Source of the DNA: Providencia sp. PROV188
GTDB lineage: Bacteria; Pseudomonadota; Gammaproteobacteria; Enterobacterales; Enterobacteriaceae
Assembly: GCF_027595165.1 (NCBI RefSeq)
Contig: NZ_CP097291.1
Span: forward strand, 310,001 to 374,000
Direction: 5' to 3'
DNA length: 64,000 nt
Position 1 is the stretch's first letter. Each line of letters opens with the position of its first letter. Below are positions 30,783 to 38,914 of this stretch, in pieces. The notes under the pieces are model-generated. The model did not search any database, was not told the origin of the DNA, and worked only from the letters and a program-made list of their open reading frames with translations. The translations under genes and the position numbers were made by a program.

Positions 30783-31655
30783 ATGCTGAGTATGTTATTT
30801 GAAAACCGTAAACAGTTGTTTTGGTTACTCCTCCCAGTGTTGATTATGCTGGGGTTATTGACGTTGTATCCCATCGTATCCGTGCTGTATCACGCATTTG
30901 GGCAAGTGGATTATATCGATGACAGCTATCACTTTATTGGCTGGTCGAATTTCTCGGAATTGTTCGATGACTTTTTCTTTCTGGCTGCGATTAAAAATAC
31001 TTTCGTGTTTACCCTCGTGGCGTCCATTGCCCAAGTTCTTTTAGGGCTGTGGCTAGCACTGCTGTTTAACCGTCAATTTGCTGGGCGAAAATTTGCGTTG
31101 CCCATCATTATCTACCCGATGATGCTCTCCACGCTGGTGTGCTCCTCGATTTGGCGCTCTTGGTACAACTATGATTTTGGATTCTTAAATAGCCTGCTGG
31201 TGGCGGTGGGTTTACCCGCCCAAGAGTGGTTGTTCAATCCGGATTTAGCCTTATATTCCATAGCGTTAGTGGATACCTGGCAATGGACGCCAATGGCATT
31301 TCTGATCATTTTGGCGGGCTTGCAATCCATTCCTAAAGATATTGGCGAAGCGGCGATGGTGGATGGTGCAAAAGGCTGGAAATCCTTTGTCTACATCACG
31401 CTTCCGCTGATCAAAAAGCAACTGATGCTGGCATTTTTATTGCGCTCTATCGATACCTTTAAGTTATTCGACAAAGTGTATGTGATGACGGGGGGCGGTC
31501 CAGGAAATTCAACCGAGACATTATCTATGTTTGTCTATAAATACGGTTTCCGCTTCTTTGACTTAGGCATGGCGAGTGCGGCGGCGTTAGTGATGTTGGC
31601 GATTTCCTTGCTGATGACATTGATTTATGCCCGAAACGTAATGAAAGGACGCTGA
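30783..31655 (+). CDS. ABC sugar transporter permease 1 (MalF/UgpA-like)
   Basis: 290 residues with six transmembrane helices, BPD_transp_1 family. The cytoplasmic EAA loop reads IGEAAMVDGAKGWKSFVYITLP (about residues 196-217), and WQWTPMAFLIILAGLQSIP is typical of MalF/UgpA-type subunits. Met1 (30783) or Met4 (30792) could start. The second permease begins three bases after its stop. Confidence 0.9.
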   Translation: MLSMLFENRKQLFWLLLPVLIMLGLLTLYPIVSVLYHAFGQVDYIDDSYHFIGWSNFSELFDDFFFLAAIKNTFVFTLVASIAQVLLGLWLALLFNRQFAGRKFALPIIIYPMMLSTLVCSSIWRSWYNYDFGFLNSLLVAVGLPAQEWLFNPDLALYSIALVDTWQWTPMAFLIILAGLQSIPKDIGEAAMVDGAKGWKSFVYITLPLIKKQLMLAFLLRSIDTFKLFDKVYVMTGGGPGNSTETLSMFVYKYGFRFFDLGMASAAALVMLAISLLMTLIYARNVMKGR

Positions 31656-31657
31656 TC

Positions 31658-32470
31658 ATGAAAGCCAAAATACATACATTGTTGGTTTGGTTGGCAGTGT
31701 TGATCATGACGCTGCCGATTATTTGGATGTTCGGCACGGCGTTTAAATCCCCGTCTGAAATTATGCAATCGGGGGCGCAATTACTACCAAGCCAACCGAG
31801 CTTATCGTCGTTTGAAAAGCTATTTGAAGGGGACTTGCTGCGCTTAGTGGGCAACACGGTTTTAGTCTCGGTGGGGGCAACGGCGGTTTCGGTGGTACTG
31901 GCGTTCTTTTGTGCTTACGCCTTAGTGCGTTATCGCTTCCCTGCTAAGCTCGATAACGTGTTTTTGCTCGGTGTATTGATTATTAAAATGATGCCGCCGA
32001 TTGTGATTGCCATTCCGCTCTATTCCTTGATGAACCAAGTTGGGTTACTGAATACGCGCATTGGGCTGATTTTGTCTTATCAGGTGTATACCTTGCCGTT
32101 TTGTATCTGGATGCTGCTCGGTTTTATTCGCGATATTCCATTAGAGATTGAAGAGGCAGGGGCGATGGATGGGGCGAACTTACTGCGCCGTTTAGCCTAT
32201 ATCGTCTTTCCGCTTTGTGCGCCGGGGTTAGTCGCGACGGCGATTTTCTCCATGATCCTCGGTTGGAATGAGTTTTTATTCTCGCTGTTATTTATTCATA
32301 CGCCAGACAAATTCACTATCCCATTATTTATCTCTAACTTTATGACTGAAGACGGTACTGCATGGGGAGAAATGATGGCGATAGGGATTGTTTCTTCGCT
32401 GCCGATGCTGGCGCTGGCGGGCTATATGCAGCGCTATTTATTACGTGGTTTCTCGATGGGATTGAAATAG
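31658..32470 (+). CDS. ABC sugar transporter permease 2 (MalG/UgpE-like)
   Basis: 270 residues with six transmembrane helices. The EAA loop is EIEEAGAMDGANLLRRLAYIVFPLCAP in its core, and the family signature LPFCIWMLLGFIRDIP precedes it. It follows permease 1 with a three-base gap and precedes the ATPase gene by 12 bases. Together the two permeases form the channel for the binding protein encoded at 29510. Confidence 0.9.
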   Translation: MKAKIHTLLVWLAVLIMTLPIIWMFGTAFKSPSEIMQSGAQLLPSQPSLSSFEKLFEGDLLRLVGNTVLVSVGATAVSVVLAFFCAYALVRYRFPAKLDNVFLLGVLIIKMMPPIVIAIPLYSLMNQVGLLNTRIGLILSYQVYTLPFCIWMLLGFIRDIPLEIEEAGAMDGANLLRRLAYIVFPLCAPGLVATAIFSMILGWNEFLFSLLFIHTPDKFTIPLFISNFMTEDGTAWGEMMAIGIVSSLPMLALAGYMQRYLLRGFSMGLK

Positions 32471-32482
32471 TAGGCACTTATC

Positions 32483-33559
32483 ATGAAAAAACTTGAACTG
32501 ATTAATATTGGTAAAAGCTACGAAGGGCATTGCGTGATCCCACAGGTGGATTTAACCATCGATAATGGCGAATTCGTGGTGTTTGTTGGACCTTCTGGCT
32601 GCGGGAAATCCACGTTGCTACGTATGATTGCAGGGCTAGAATCCATCACTGAGGGGGAATTGAGACTCAATGGTCAACCGTTGAATGATGTGCATCCCTC
32701 ACTGCGACAAGTGGCGATGGTGTTCCAATCCTATGCCCTATATCCCCACATGAGCGTGGAAAAGAATATGGGATTTCCGCTGAAGATGGCGGGAATGAGT
32801 GCGCGAGAAATTACCCAAAAAGTACGGGAAACCGCCGAGAATTTACAATTAACTCATTTGCTTGACAGACTACCATCGGCTCTGTCTGGTGGGCAGCGTC
32901 AACGGGTGGCGATTGGGCGTGCGATTGTGCGTGACCCTGAGTTATTTTTGTTTGATGAACCGCTGTCAAACCTTGATGCGAAGCTACGTGGCGAAATGCG
33001 CATTTACTTGAAGCAACTTCATCAAAACTTGAAAGCCACCATGATTTACGTGACTCACGACCAAGTTGAAGCGATGACTTTGGCTGACCGCATTGTGGTC
33101 TTAAATCAAGGACGCATTGAGCAAGTAGGTACGCCTGAAACGTTATACCAGAAGCCAGCCAATAAATTTGTAGCGTCATTTATTGGGTCACCGGTGATGA
33201 ATTTTCTCCCACCGCAAATGTTCGATTCAATCGATATTTCGCTACCTGCTGGAACGGAGTGTATAGGCGTTCGTCCTAATCAAGTGGTGGTGGATAGCCA
33301 AAACCCGGATGCCTTTATGCCAATCACGGTGGTGGAGCCTCTAGGGCATTCACGGCTCTACTATGGCCTATTACAAGACAAGGGTTCTCTACAAGGCTTC
33401 GGTTCACTACAAGGGCTGCATTTTGTGGTGGAGAGTGACCAGATTTATGGATTGGGGGACAGGTTACCCATAAGCTTATCGGGTTCGACGTTGCACCTTT
33501 TTGATGAGCAAGAACAACGGATTGAAATGGCTAAAACAAGGAAAAACCATGCAGCCTAG
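32483..33559 (+). CDS. ABC sugar transporter ATPase (MalK/UgpC-like)
   Basis: 358 residues. Walker [11 protein letters not shown]-loop [10 protein letters not shown], signature LSGGQRQR, Walker [13 protein letters not shown] and H-loop VTHDQVEA are all present, followed by a TOBE/MOP-like C-terminal regulatory domain (about residues 235-340). The C-terminal part has an in-frame 18-base duplication giving [12 protein letters not shown] (about 33383-33420). The stop codon overlaps the MBL gene start by 11 bases. Confidence 0.93.
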   Translation: MKKLELINIGKSYEGHCVIPQVDLTIDNGEFVVFVGPSGCGKSTLLRMIAGLESITEGELRLNGQPLNDVHPSLRQVAMVFQSYALYPHMSVEKNMGFPLKMAGMSAREITQKVRETAENLQLTHLLDRLPSALSGGQRQRVAIGRAIVRDPELFLFDEPLSNLDAKLRGEMRIYLKQLHQNLKATMIYVTHDQVEAMTLADRIVVLNQGRIEQVGTPETLYQKPANKFVASFIGSPVMNFLPPQMFDSIDISLPAGTECIGVRPNQVVVDSQNPDAFMPITVVEPLGHSRLYYGLLQDKGSLQGFGSLQGLHFVVESDQIYGLGDRLPISLSGSTLHLFDEQEQRIEMAKTRKNHAA

Positions 33560-34289
33560 TTTTCAAATTACGGTAGTGGGAACGGGGGATGCTTATGATA
33601 GCGAACGCATCAATGCTAGCATTCTGGTGGAAGAGTCAGGCTACCAATTGCTGGTGGATTGTGGTCCGACGGTGCCTCAAGCGCTGTTTGGACAAATGCA
33701 TGTGGAAGAATTGGATGCTATCTATTTAACCCATACCCATCCTGACCACTGTTTGGGGCTAACCTCCTTGCTTAACTGGATGGATTCGTACCGACGAAAG
33801 CGCCCACTGACGATTATTGCTCAGCGGGAACAATGGGCGCTATTGACGCCGCTTCTTGCTTTTTCATATTGGCCTAAAGCGCAATTAGGTTTTGAGATCA
33901 TCCAACAAAATAGTGAAGAGATTCAATTTATTGGTGATTGGAAAGTGACAACGGCGTTAACTCAACATTCGGTCAGTAACCGCAGTTTGCACCTGACGGC
34001 GAATTCGGGGCGTAGTCTGTTTTATTCAGGGGATGGTGAGATTTCACCCCAAGGGGAACAATTGGCGTTGCAAAGTGATTGGGTATTTTTGGAGTGTGAA
34101 ACCCTCGATATTCATCCCAGTCATGGCTCTTGGGCATCACTACACCAGCGGTTGCAAAAGTTATCTCCCAAATCTAATAGCCAATGGCGGCTTTATCATA
34201 TTGAGCCGCGTTACCGAGATAGCCTGCGTGAACATATTGCCGAATATCCGTTTCTTCAGTTGGCTCAGCAGGGGGAATGCTTATCATGA
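33549..34289 (+). CDS. MBL-fold metallo-hydrolase in the ABC operon
   Basis: 246 residues, metallo-beta-lactamase fold of the RNase Z/PhnP-like type. The metal motif is T-H-T-H-P-D-H (HxHxDH) after DAIYLTH, followed by a His in TQHSV, an Asp in YSGDGE and a late His in [11 protein letters not shown]. Start ATG 33549 has AAGGA eight bases upstream and gives [15 protein letters not shown], the normal fold start; the frame is open further up only as overlap with the ATPase gene. Its presence in a transporter operon suggests it acts on the imported compound, perhaps a phosphodiester or lactone. This is inference. Confidence 0.85.
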   Translation: MQPSFQITVVGTGDAYDSERINASILVEESGYQLLVDCGPTVPQALFGQMHVEELDAIYLTHTHPDHCLGLTSLLNWMDSYRRKRPLTIIAQREQWALLTPLLAFSYWPKAQLGFEIIQQNSEEIQFIGDWKVTTALTQHSVSNRSLHLTANSGRSLFYSGDGEISPQGEQLALQSDWVFLECETLDIHPSHGSWASLHQRLQKLSPKSNSQWRLYHIEPRYRDSLREHIAEYPFLQLAQQGECLS

Positions 34290-35299
34290 TGCAAAATCGC
34301 AAAGTGACGGCATCGGATGTGGCGGAAGTGGCAGGCGTTTCCCGTTCGTCGGTATCACGGGCATTTACCGAAGGTGCGAGTATTCACCCGAAGAAACAGC
34401 AAAAGATTTTAGACGCTGCGAAGCAATTGGGCTATCAACCTAATTTTTTTGCTCGCACACTGAGTACGCCTAACCAGAAAAAACGTTCCAATATCGTGGC
34501 GATCCTTGTCAGTGACTTATCGAACCCGTATGAATCCTATTTGTTTGAAGCCTTATCCAGCGCATTACAAGGGCATGGGAAACAGCCAATGCTATTGAAT
34601 GTGAAAAAGGCGGGCGACCTTGATGCGGCGATTTTGCAATTATCGGGATATCAAATTGATGGGGTGGTTGCTGTCGTGGGGTCACTGTCAGTCGAGCATT
34701 TTCATCAATGTTTAAAACTCTCTTTACCGCTAATTACGCTGGGACGCAGTGATGCTGCGGGATTGGTTCCATCAGTACAAACAGATAACCAATTAGCCGG
34801 AGAAATGGCGGCAAAATATCTATTAAGTTTAGGCTTAACTCGGTTGGGGTTTCTGGCTGGGCGTGGAGATGGGCAAGCATCAAATGAACGCTATCAAGGT
34901 TTTAAAAACTATTTAATGGCAGCGGGTTATCCTGAGCCAATGTGCTTATCTGCGGGGAGCTATCGTTATCAAGCGGGTTTTGAAGCGGCGTTGCAGCATC
35001 AGCAGCAACTACAATCGTTGGATGGCTTATTTTGTGCCGCAGATTCTTTGGCGCTCGGGGTAATGGATTGTTGCCGGCAAAAGTTGAATATCACGGTTTC
35101 TGAACAACTCAGGATCGTGGGGTGTGATGATATTCCGATGGCGGGGTGGGAAGGGTATCAACTCACCACATTGGCGCAGCCTGTAAATCGTATTGCCCAG
35201 CAAGTGATTACCTTGCTTGAAGGCATTTGGGCGCAGTCAGAGAATCAACCGAATCTTATCAAGCTTGAACCTGAACTGGTTGTACGCAAAAGCGCATAA
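34286..35299 (+). CDS. LacI-family transcriptional regulator
   Basis: About 337 residues. N-terminal helix-turn-helix VTASDVAEVAGVSRSSVSRAF and hinge helix region (LGYQPNFFARTLS), then a periplasmic-binding-protein-like ligand domain (VVAVVGSLS, LGRSDAAGLVPSVQTDN, VGCDDIPMAGW). The likely start at 34286 overlaps the MBL stop (ATGA) with AGGGGG about ten bases upstream; the frame also has an ATG at 34277. As the last gene of the operon it probably represses it through the palindrome at 29437-29452. Confidence 0.9.
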   Translation: MMQNRKVTASDVAEVAGVSRSSVSRAFTEGASIHPKKQQKILDAAKQLGYQPNFFARTLSTPNQKKRSNIVAILVSDLSNPYESYLFEALSSALQGHGKQPMLLNVKKAGDLDAAILQLSGYQIDGVVAVVGSLSVEHFHQCLKLSLPLITLGRSDAAGLVPSVQTDNQLAGEMAAKYLLSLGLTRLGFLAGRGDGQASNERYQGFKNYLMAAGYPEPMCLSAGSYRYQAGFEAALQHQQQLQSLDGLFCAADSLALGVMDCCRQKLNITVSEQLRIVGCDDIPMAGWEGYQLTTLAQPVNRIAQQVITLLEGIWAQSENQPNLIKLEPELVVRKSA

Positions 35300-35322
35300 A
35301 AAATGCCTCGAATGAGGCATTT
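35297..35322 (-). terminator. Terminator of mobAB (convergent with lacI-type gene)
   Basis: AAATGCCTC (35301-35309) pairs with GAGGCATTT (35314-35322). On the minus strand it is followed by six T, so it serves mobA-mobB; on the + strand it overlaps the end of the regulator gene. Confidence 0.75.
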
Positions 35323-35333
35323 AGAGAGCCAAT

Positions 35334-35852
35334 TTACTGGCTTTTCTGCCACCAGGAAACAATATAATCCGCCACCTGTTCGGGGTTATTGATATCCAAT
35401 TGTGGCACGTCGGTATCAATAATTTCGTCGCTGGCAACCGCCACGACATACTCGTCAATTAAGCCGTTTAGCGGCTTACCTACATCGGATCGAAATAGCG
35501 CGATTTTATCGATGGGCTCACTTTTGAATCCTTCCACTAAGATCAGATCTAGCGAAGCAGGATCAAAGCGGCTAGCCAGATAGCTCAGATTCATTTCATT
35601 GCATTCAGGGGTTTCGGTCATTAATGCCCAGCGCTGATTGCTGGCTACTAACGTTTGGGCTGCACCTGCTTTGCGTAATTCATAACTGTCTTTGCCCGGC
35701 GTATCAATTTCCATATCGTGATGCGTGTGTTTGATTAAGCCCACACGAACATGACGTAGTCTCAGTAAAGGGATAACTTTCTTGAGCAAAGTAGTTTTCC
35801 CGGTGCCACTGTAGGCGGTGATCCCGAGTAGAGGTAACGTGTTCTGGTTCAT
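35334..35852 (-). CDS. mobB: Molybdopterin-guanine dinucleotide biosynthesis protein MobB
   Basis: 172 residues, GTP-binding accessory protein of molybdenum cofactor synthesis. P-loop G-Y/S-GTGKTT in GITAYSGTGKTTLLKKV, then IKHTHHDMEIDTPGKDSYELRKAGA, the family's switch region. Its ATG overlaps the mobA stop by four bases (ATGA), so the pair is translationally coupled. In E. coli mobB is not essential for MGD formation but accompanies mobA. Confidence 0.95.
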   Translation of the reverse strand: MNQNTLPLLGITAYSGTGKTTLLKKVIPLLRLRHVRVGLIKHTHHDMEIDTPGKDSYELRKAGAAQTLVASNQRWALMTETPECNEMNLSYLASRFDPASLDLILVEGFKSEPIDKIALFRSDVGKPLNGLIDEYVVAVASDEIIDTDVPQLDINNPEQVADYIVSWWQKSQ

Positions 35853-36448
35853 GATTTTTTTTGTTGTAACTCCCAGTTACGGCTATCTTCCGGCGTATTT
35901 AAATTAGCAAATGTGCCGGTTTCAGAGGTAAACATGACGCCTTTTGCATCGATTTCACGCATAAATAGCATCAGTTTGCGATCTCCTCTTGCGAGGTAAT
36001 CATTCAACGGTTTCTGGAGAGACCGATGGAGTAGGGTAAATGTCGGGTGCTCTCGTTCGTTATCGCAGGCGTAGCAGGCAAGGTGCTCGCCTTTTTCGCG
36101 AAACATTTTTTCGGCTAAATCAGTTGGGAATTCGGGAACATCGCAAGGGACAAATAGCAGCCAATCGGTGGTGACCTGATGGAGTGCAGCTTGCATCCCT
36201 GCTAAGGGACCCGAAAAATCTGCGGTTAAATCCGTGAAAACGGGCAGCTGGCTTTGTGCATATTCTGCGTGGTGGCGATTAGCGTTGATCATCAATTGAC
36301 CGACTTGCGGCTGCAAACGCTCAATAATATGGCGGTATAGCGGCTTACCCAATAAAGGAATTAAACCCTTATCTTGGCCACCCATGCGGGTGCCTTTGCC
36401 CCCGGCGAGGATCACGCCTGTAATCGACTGACGAAATGACATGTTCAA
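35849..36448 (-). CDS. mobA: Molybdenum cofactor guanylyltransferase MobA
   Basis: 199 residues. Transfers GMP from GTP to molybdopterin to make the MGD cofactor of respiratory reductases. The nucleotide-binding signature is LAGGKGTRMGGQDKGLIPLLGK; D101-region FVPCDVPEFP holds the Mg-binding Asp. Met1 or Met3 could start. First gene of mobAB, next to yihD-srkA-dsbA as in E. coli, divergently transcribed. Confidence 0.96.
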   Translation of the reverse strand: MNMSFRQSITGVILAGGKGTRMGGQDKGLIPLLGKPLYRHIIERLQPQVGQLMINANRHHAEYAQSQLPVFTDLTADFSGPLAGMQAALHQVTTDWLLFVPCDVPEFPTDLAEKMFREKGEHLACYACDNEREHPTFTLLHRSLQKPLNDYLARGDRKLMLFMREIDAKGVMFTSETGTFANLNTPEDSRNWELQQKKS

Positions 36449-36656
36449 TATCTCTGAAAATCTTAGCGAAAATGTTTTAACGAACTTAAGTAGTTTTTTG
36501 AGTATAGTAACAGCTAAAATCTATTCTATTTTCCTATAAAATCAATGAATATTAATACAAGAAACGGTTAAACTTTACTTAGATTGACAACTGTTCCCTT
36601 TTTCTCTTGTAGGATTATTGGTAACTTGTATCGAATATTCGTGATAAGGAATAAAC

Positions 36657-36926
36657 ATGAAATGCCATCGTTTAAATGAAGTCATCGAACTTCTGCATCC
36701 AGTATGGAAGGACAATTCAGATTTAAATTTAGTGCAATTACTGCAAAAACTGGCAGATGAAGCGGGTTTTAAAGGCAGTTTATCTGAACTGACAGACGAC
36801 GTATTAATTTATCATCTAAAAATGCGTGGCACTGACAGCAATGCGGTGATCCCCGGTATTCAAAAAGATTACGAAGATGATTTTAAAACGGCCATTCTAC
36901 GTGCTCGTGGCATCATAAAAGATTAA
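36657..36926 (+). CDS. yihD: YihD, DUF1040 protein
   Basis: 89 residues, the family length; [17 protein letters not shown] and [16 protein letters not shown] match E. coli YihD (DUF1040). No function is established. AAGGAATAAAC precedes the ATG. srkA starts on the base after its stop, so the two are cotranscribed, probably with dsbA. Confidence 0.94.
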   Translation: MKCHRLNEVIELLHPVWKDNSDLNLVQLLQKLADEAGFKGSLSELTDDVLIYHLKMRGTDSNAVIPGIQKDYEDDFKTAILRARGIIKD

Positions 36927-37928
36927 ATGAACATGGATTTAACAGAACAATCGAGCTTCCATTTTAGTGGGATCTCCCCTGATTTGATCCTTGATGCGCT
37001 GATGGAAGCGGGGATTTACCCAGAATCAGGGCTGACAGAGCTTAACAGCTACGAAAATCGCGTTTACCAATTTCAGGATGAAAATCGCCAACGCTATGTG
37101 GTGAAATTTTATCGTCCTGAGCGCTGGAACCGTTCTCAAATTCAAGAAGAGCATGATTTTACCCTTGAGCTACAAGATGAAGGCTTATCGGTGGCTGCGC
37201 CTTTAGAATTTGCCGGACAAACGGTATTAGAGTTTGGTGGGTTTATGTTTGCACTCTTTCCGAGTATCGGAGGGTGCCAATATGAAACGGATAATTTATT
37301 CCAGCTTGAGGGTGTCGGTCATTTATTAGGACGAGTGCATCAAATCGGTAAACAGCGAAACTTTGCATTTCGTCCGACTCTTGGTGTGGATGAGTATCTT
37401 GACCAACCGAGAAATATTATCGCCGCCAGTTCATTAATTACTGAACGTGATAAAGCACCATTGATAGATTCATTGGATAAGTTGATTGCCCAAGTTAAAG
37501 CCCTGTGGCCTGCTCAACAATCTTTTATTCGCCTGCAAGGGGATTGCCATCCTGGCAATATTTTGTGGCGTGATGAAGCGTGGCTGGTGGATTTTGACGA
37601 TGCACGCAATGGTCCTGCGGTGCAAGATTTATGGATGTTGCTTAATGGTTCACGCCAAGAGCAGATTATCCAACTGGATACGTTATTAGAAGCGTATAAC
37701 GAGTTTTGTGATTTTGATGTACGTGAGTTAAAGCTGATTGAACCGCTACGTGCGATGCGAATGGTGCATTATTTAGGATGGATCCTTCGTCGCTGGCAAG
37801 ATCCCGCTTTCCCGAAAGCATTTTCTTGGATCCAATCTGCTGATTTTTGGCAAAAGCAATCTATCGAGTTTGCACAGCAAACTGAACGGTTGTTAGATGC
37901 TCCTTTGCAATTGAACCCGCAATTTTAA
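36927..37928 (+). CDS. srkA: Stress response kinase A (SrkA/YihE/RdoA)
   Basis: 333 residues, Ser/Thr kinase of the APH-like fold, in E. coli protective against stress-induced death and part of the Cpx response. LNSYENRVYQFQDENRQRYVVKFYRPERW holds the ATP-site lysine; the catalytic loop reads Q-G-D-C-H-P-G-N-I-L-W and the metal-binding Asp is in VDFDDARNGP. E. coli has H-G-D in the loop, so the usual first His is Gln here while the catalytic Asp stays. Start ATG 36927 abuts the yihD stop; ATG 36933 is an alternative. dsbA lies 33 bases downstream. Confidence 0.95.
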   Translation: MNMDLTEQSSFHFSGISPDLILDALMEAGIYPESGLTELNSYENRVYQFQDENRQRYVVKFYRPERWNRSQIQEEHDFTLELQDEGLSVAAPLEFAGQTVLEFGGFMFALFPSIGGCQYETDNLFQLEGVGHLLGRVHQIGKQRNFAFRPTLGVDEYLDQPRNIIAASSLITERDKAPLIDSLDKLIAQVKALWPAQQSFIRLQGDCHPGNILWRDEAWLVDFDDARNGPAVQDLWMLLNGSRQEQIIQLDTLLEAYNEFCDFDVRELKLIEPLRAMRMVHYLGWILRRWQDPAFPKAFSWIQSADFWQKQSIEFAQQTERLLDAPLQLNPQF

Positions 37929-37961
37929 TATTTAAGACTATGTTTTTGGAGAAAGTTTTCT

Positions 37962-38585
37962 ATGAAAAAAATCATGTTGGCTTTGATTGGTATTGCCATG
38001 TCTTTTGGTGCTGCGGCAGCAAATTATTCAGAAGGTAAAGAGTACACGGATGTTAAGCCTCCGGTACAAGACTTACCGCAAGTTCTGGAGTTTTTCTCAT
38101 TCTACTGCCCACACTGCTATCAGTTTGAAAGCATCTACAAAGTGCCACAAACGGTAGAGAAAAACCTGCCAGAAGGTGTCACTAAAGCGCGTTATCACGT
38201 TGATTTCTTAGGCCCTCTAGGTGCTCAAATGACTCAAGCGTGGGCTGTGGCGATGGTGCTGAAAGTTGAAGATAAAGTGACGCCAATTCTGTTTGAAGGC
38301 ATTCAGAAAACCCAAACGATCAATACCCCTGCGGATATCCGTAATGCGTTTATTAAAGCGGGTGTAACAGGTGAAGAATACGATGCAGCACTGAATAGCT
38401 TCGTCGTGAAATCGTTAGTTGCTAAGCAACAAAATGCCGCACAAGATTTAAAACTGCGTGGCGTGCCAGCGTTATTCGTCGATGGTAAATATCAAATCCG
38501 TAATAACGGAATTTCTGTCGATAACGCAGAGGATTATGCTAAAGAATACTCAAAAGTTGTGAACTTCTTAGTCAGCAAAAAATAA
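37962..38585 (+). CDS. dsbA: Thiol:disulfide interchange protein DsbA
   Basis: 207 residues, periplasmic oxidant that introduces disulfides into exported proteins. Signal peptide MKKIMLALIGIAMSFGAAAA, active site C49-P-H-C52 in FYCPHCYQFE, cis-proline loop in RGVPALFVDG. AGAAAG precedes the ATG. Follows srkA as in E. coli; ends in a strong hairpin terminator. Confidence 0.97.
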   Translation: MKKIMLALIGIAMSFGAAAANYSEGKEYTDVKPPVQDLPQVLEFFSFYCPHCYQFESIYKVPQTVEKNLPEGVTKARYHVDFLGPLGAQMTQAWAVAMVLKVEDKVTPILFEGIQKTQTINTPADIRNAFIKAGVTGEEYDAALNSFVVKSLVAKQQNAAQDLKLRGVPALFVDGKYQIRNNGISVDNAEDYAKEYSKVVNFLVSKK

Positions 38586-38591
38586 TCAATG

Positions 38592-38621
38592 AAGATAGCG
38601 GCAACTTGCCGCTATCTTTTT
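38592..38621 (+). terminator. Terminator of dsbA
   Basis: AAGATAGCGGCA pairs with TGCCGCTATCTT over a small loop, followed by TTTTTAT. It begins six bases after dsbA. Confidence 0.9.
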
Positions 38622-38914
38622 ATTTACTGATTGTCCGTTATCAATATCCACAATTCGACCATCCCCCCTGATTTGCGATAAATCAAAGCCTCATTAGCTA
38701 ACTTATTGATTTTATTTTATTGTTTTCTTCTTGCAATTCTCTTACTCATTGAATCTTTTAGATAACTAAATTTTACTCACAAAGTTATCCACAGGAAGTT
38801 ATCGCATAAGAAATGGGATAACTCAGCGGGAAATTGAATCTCAAGGTGTATCTGAAGCCACAATGTGGCATCCTATCCCCCATTCATTCCCGATAAAAAA
38901 GATGATGACAGATT
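38622..38914. promoter_or_regulatory. polA upstream region with DnaA box at 38785-38793
   Basis: No gene in this stretch between the dsbA terminator and polA; E. coli has yihF and yihG here. TTATCCACA at 38785-38793 is a perfect DnaA box, and ATATCCACA at 38644-38652 differs from it by one base. DnaA is reported to stimulate polA expression in E. coli, so these may be functional. Confidence 0.6.
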
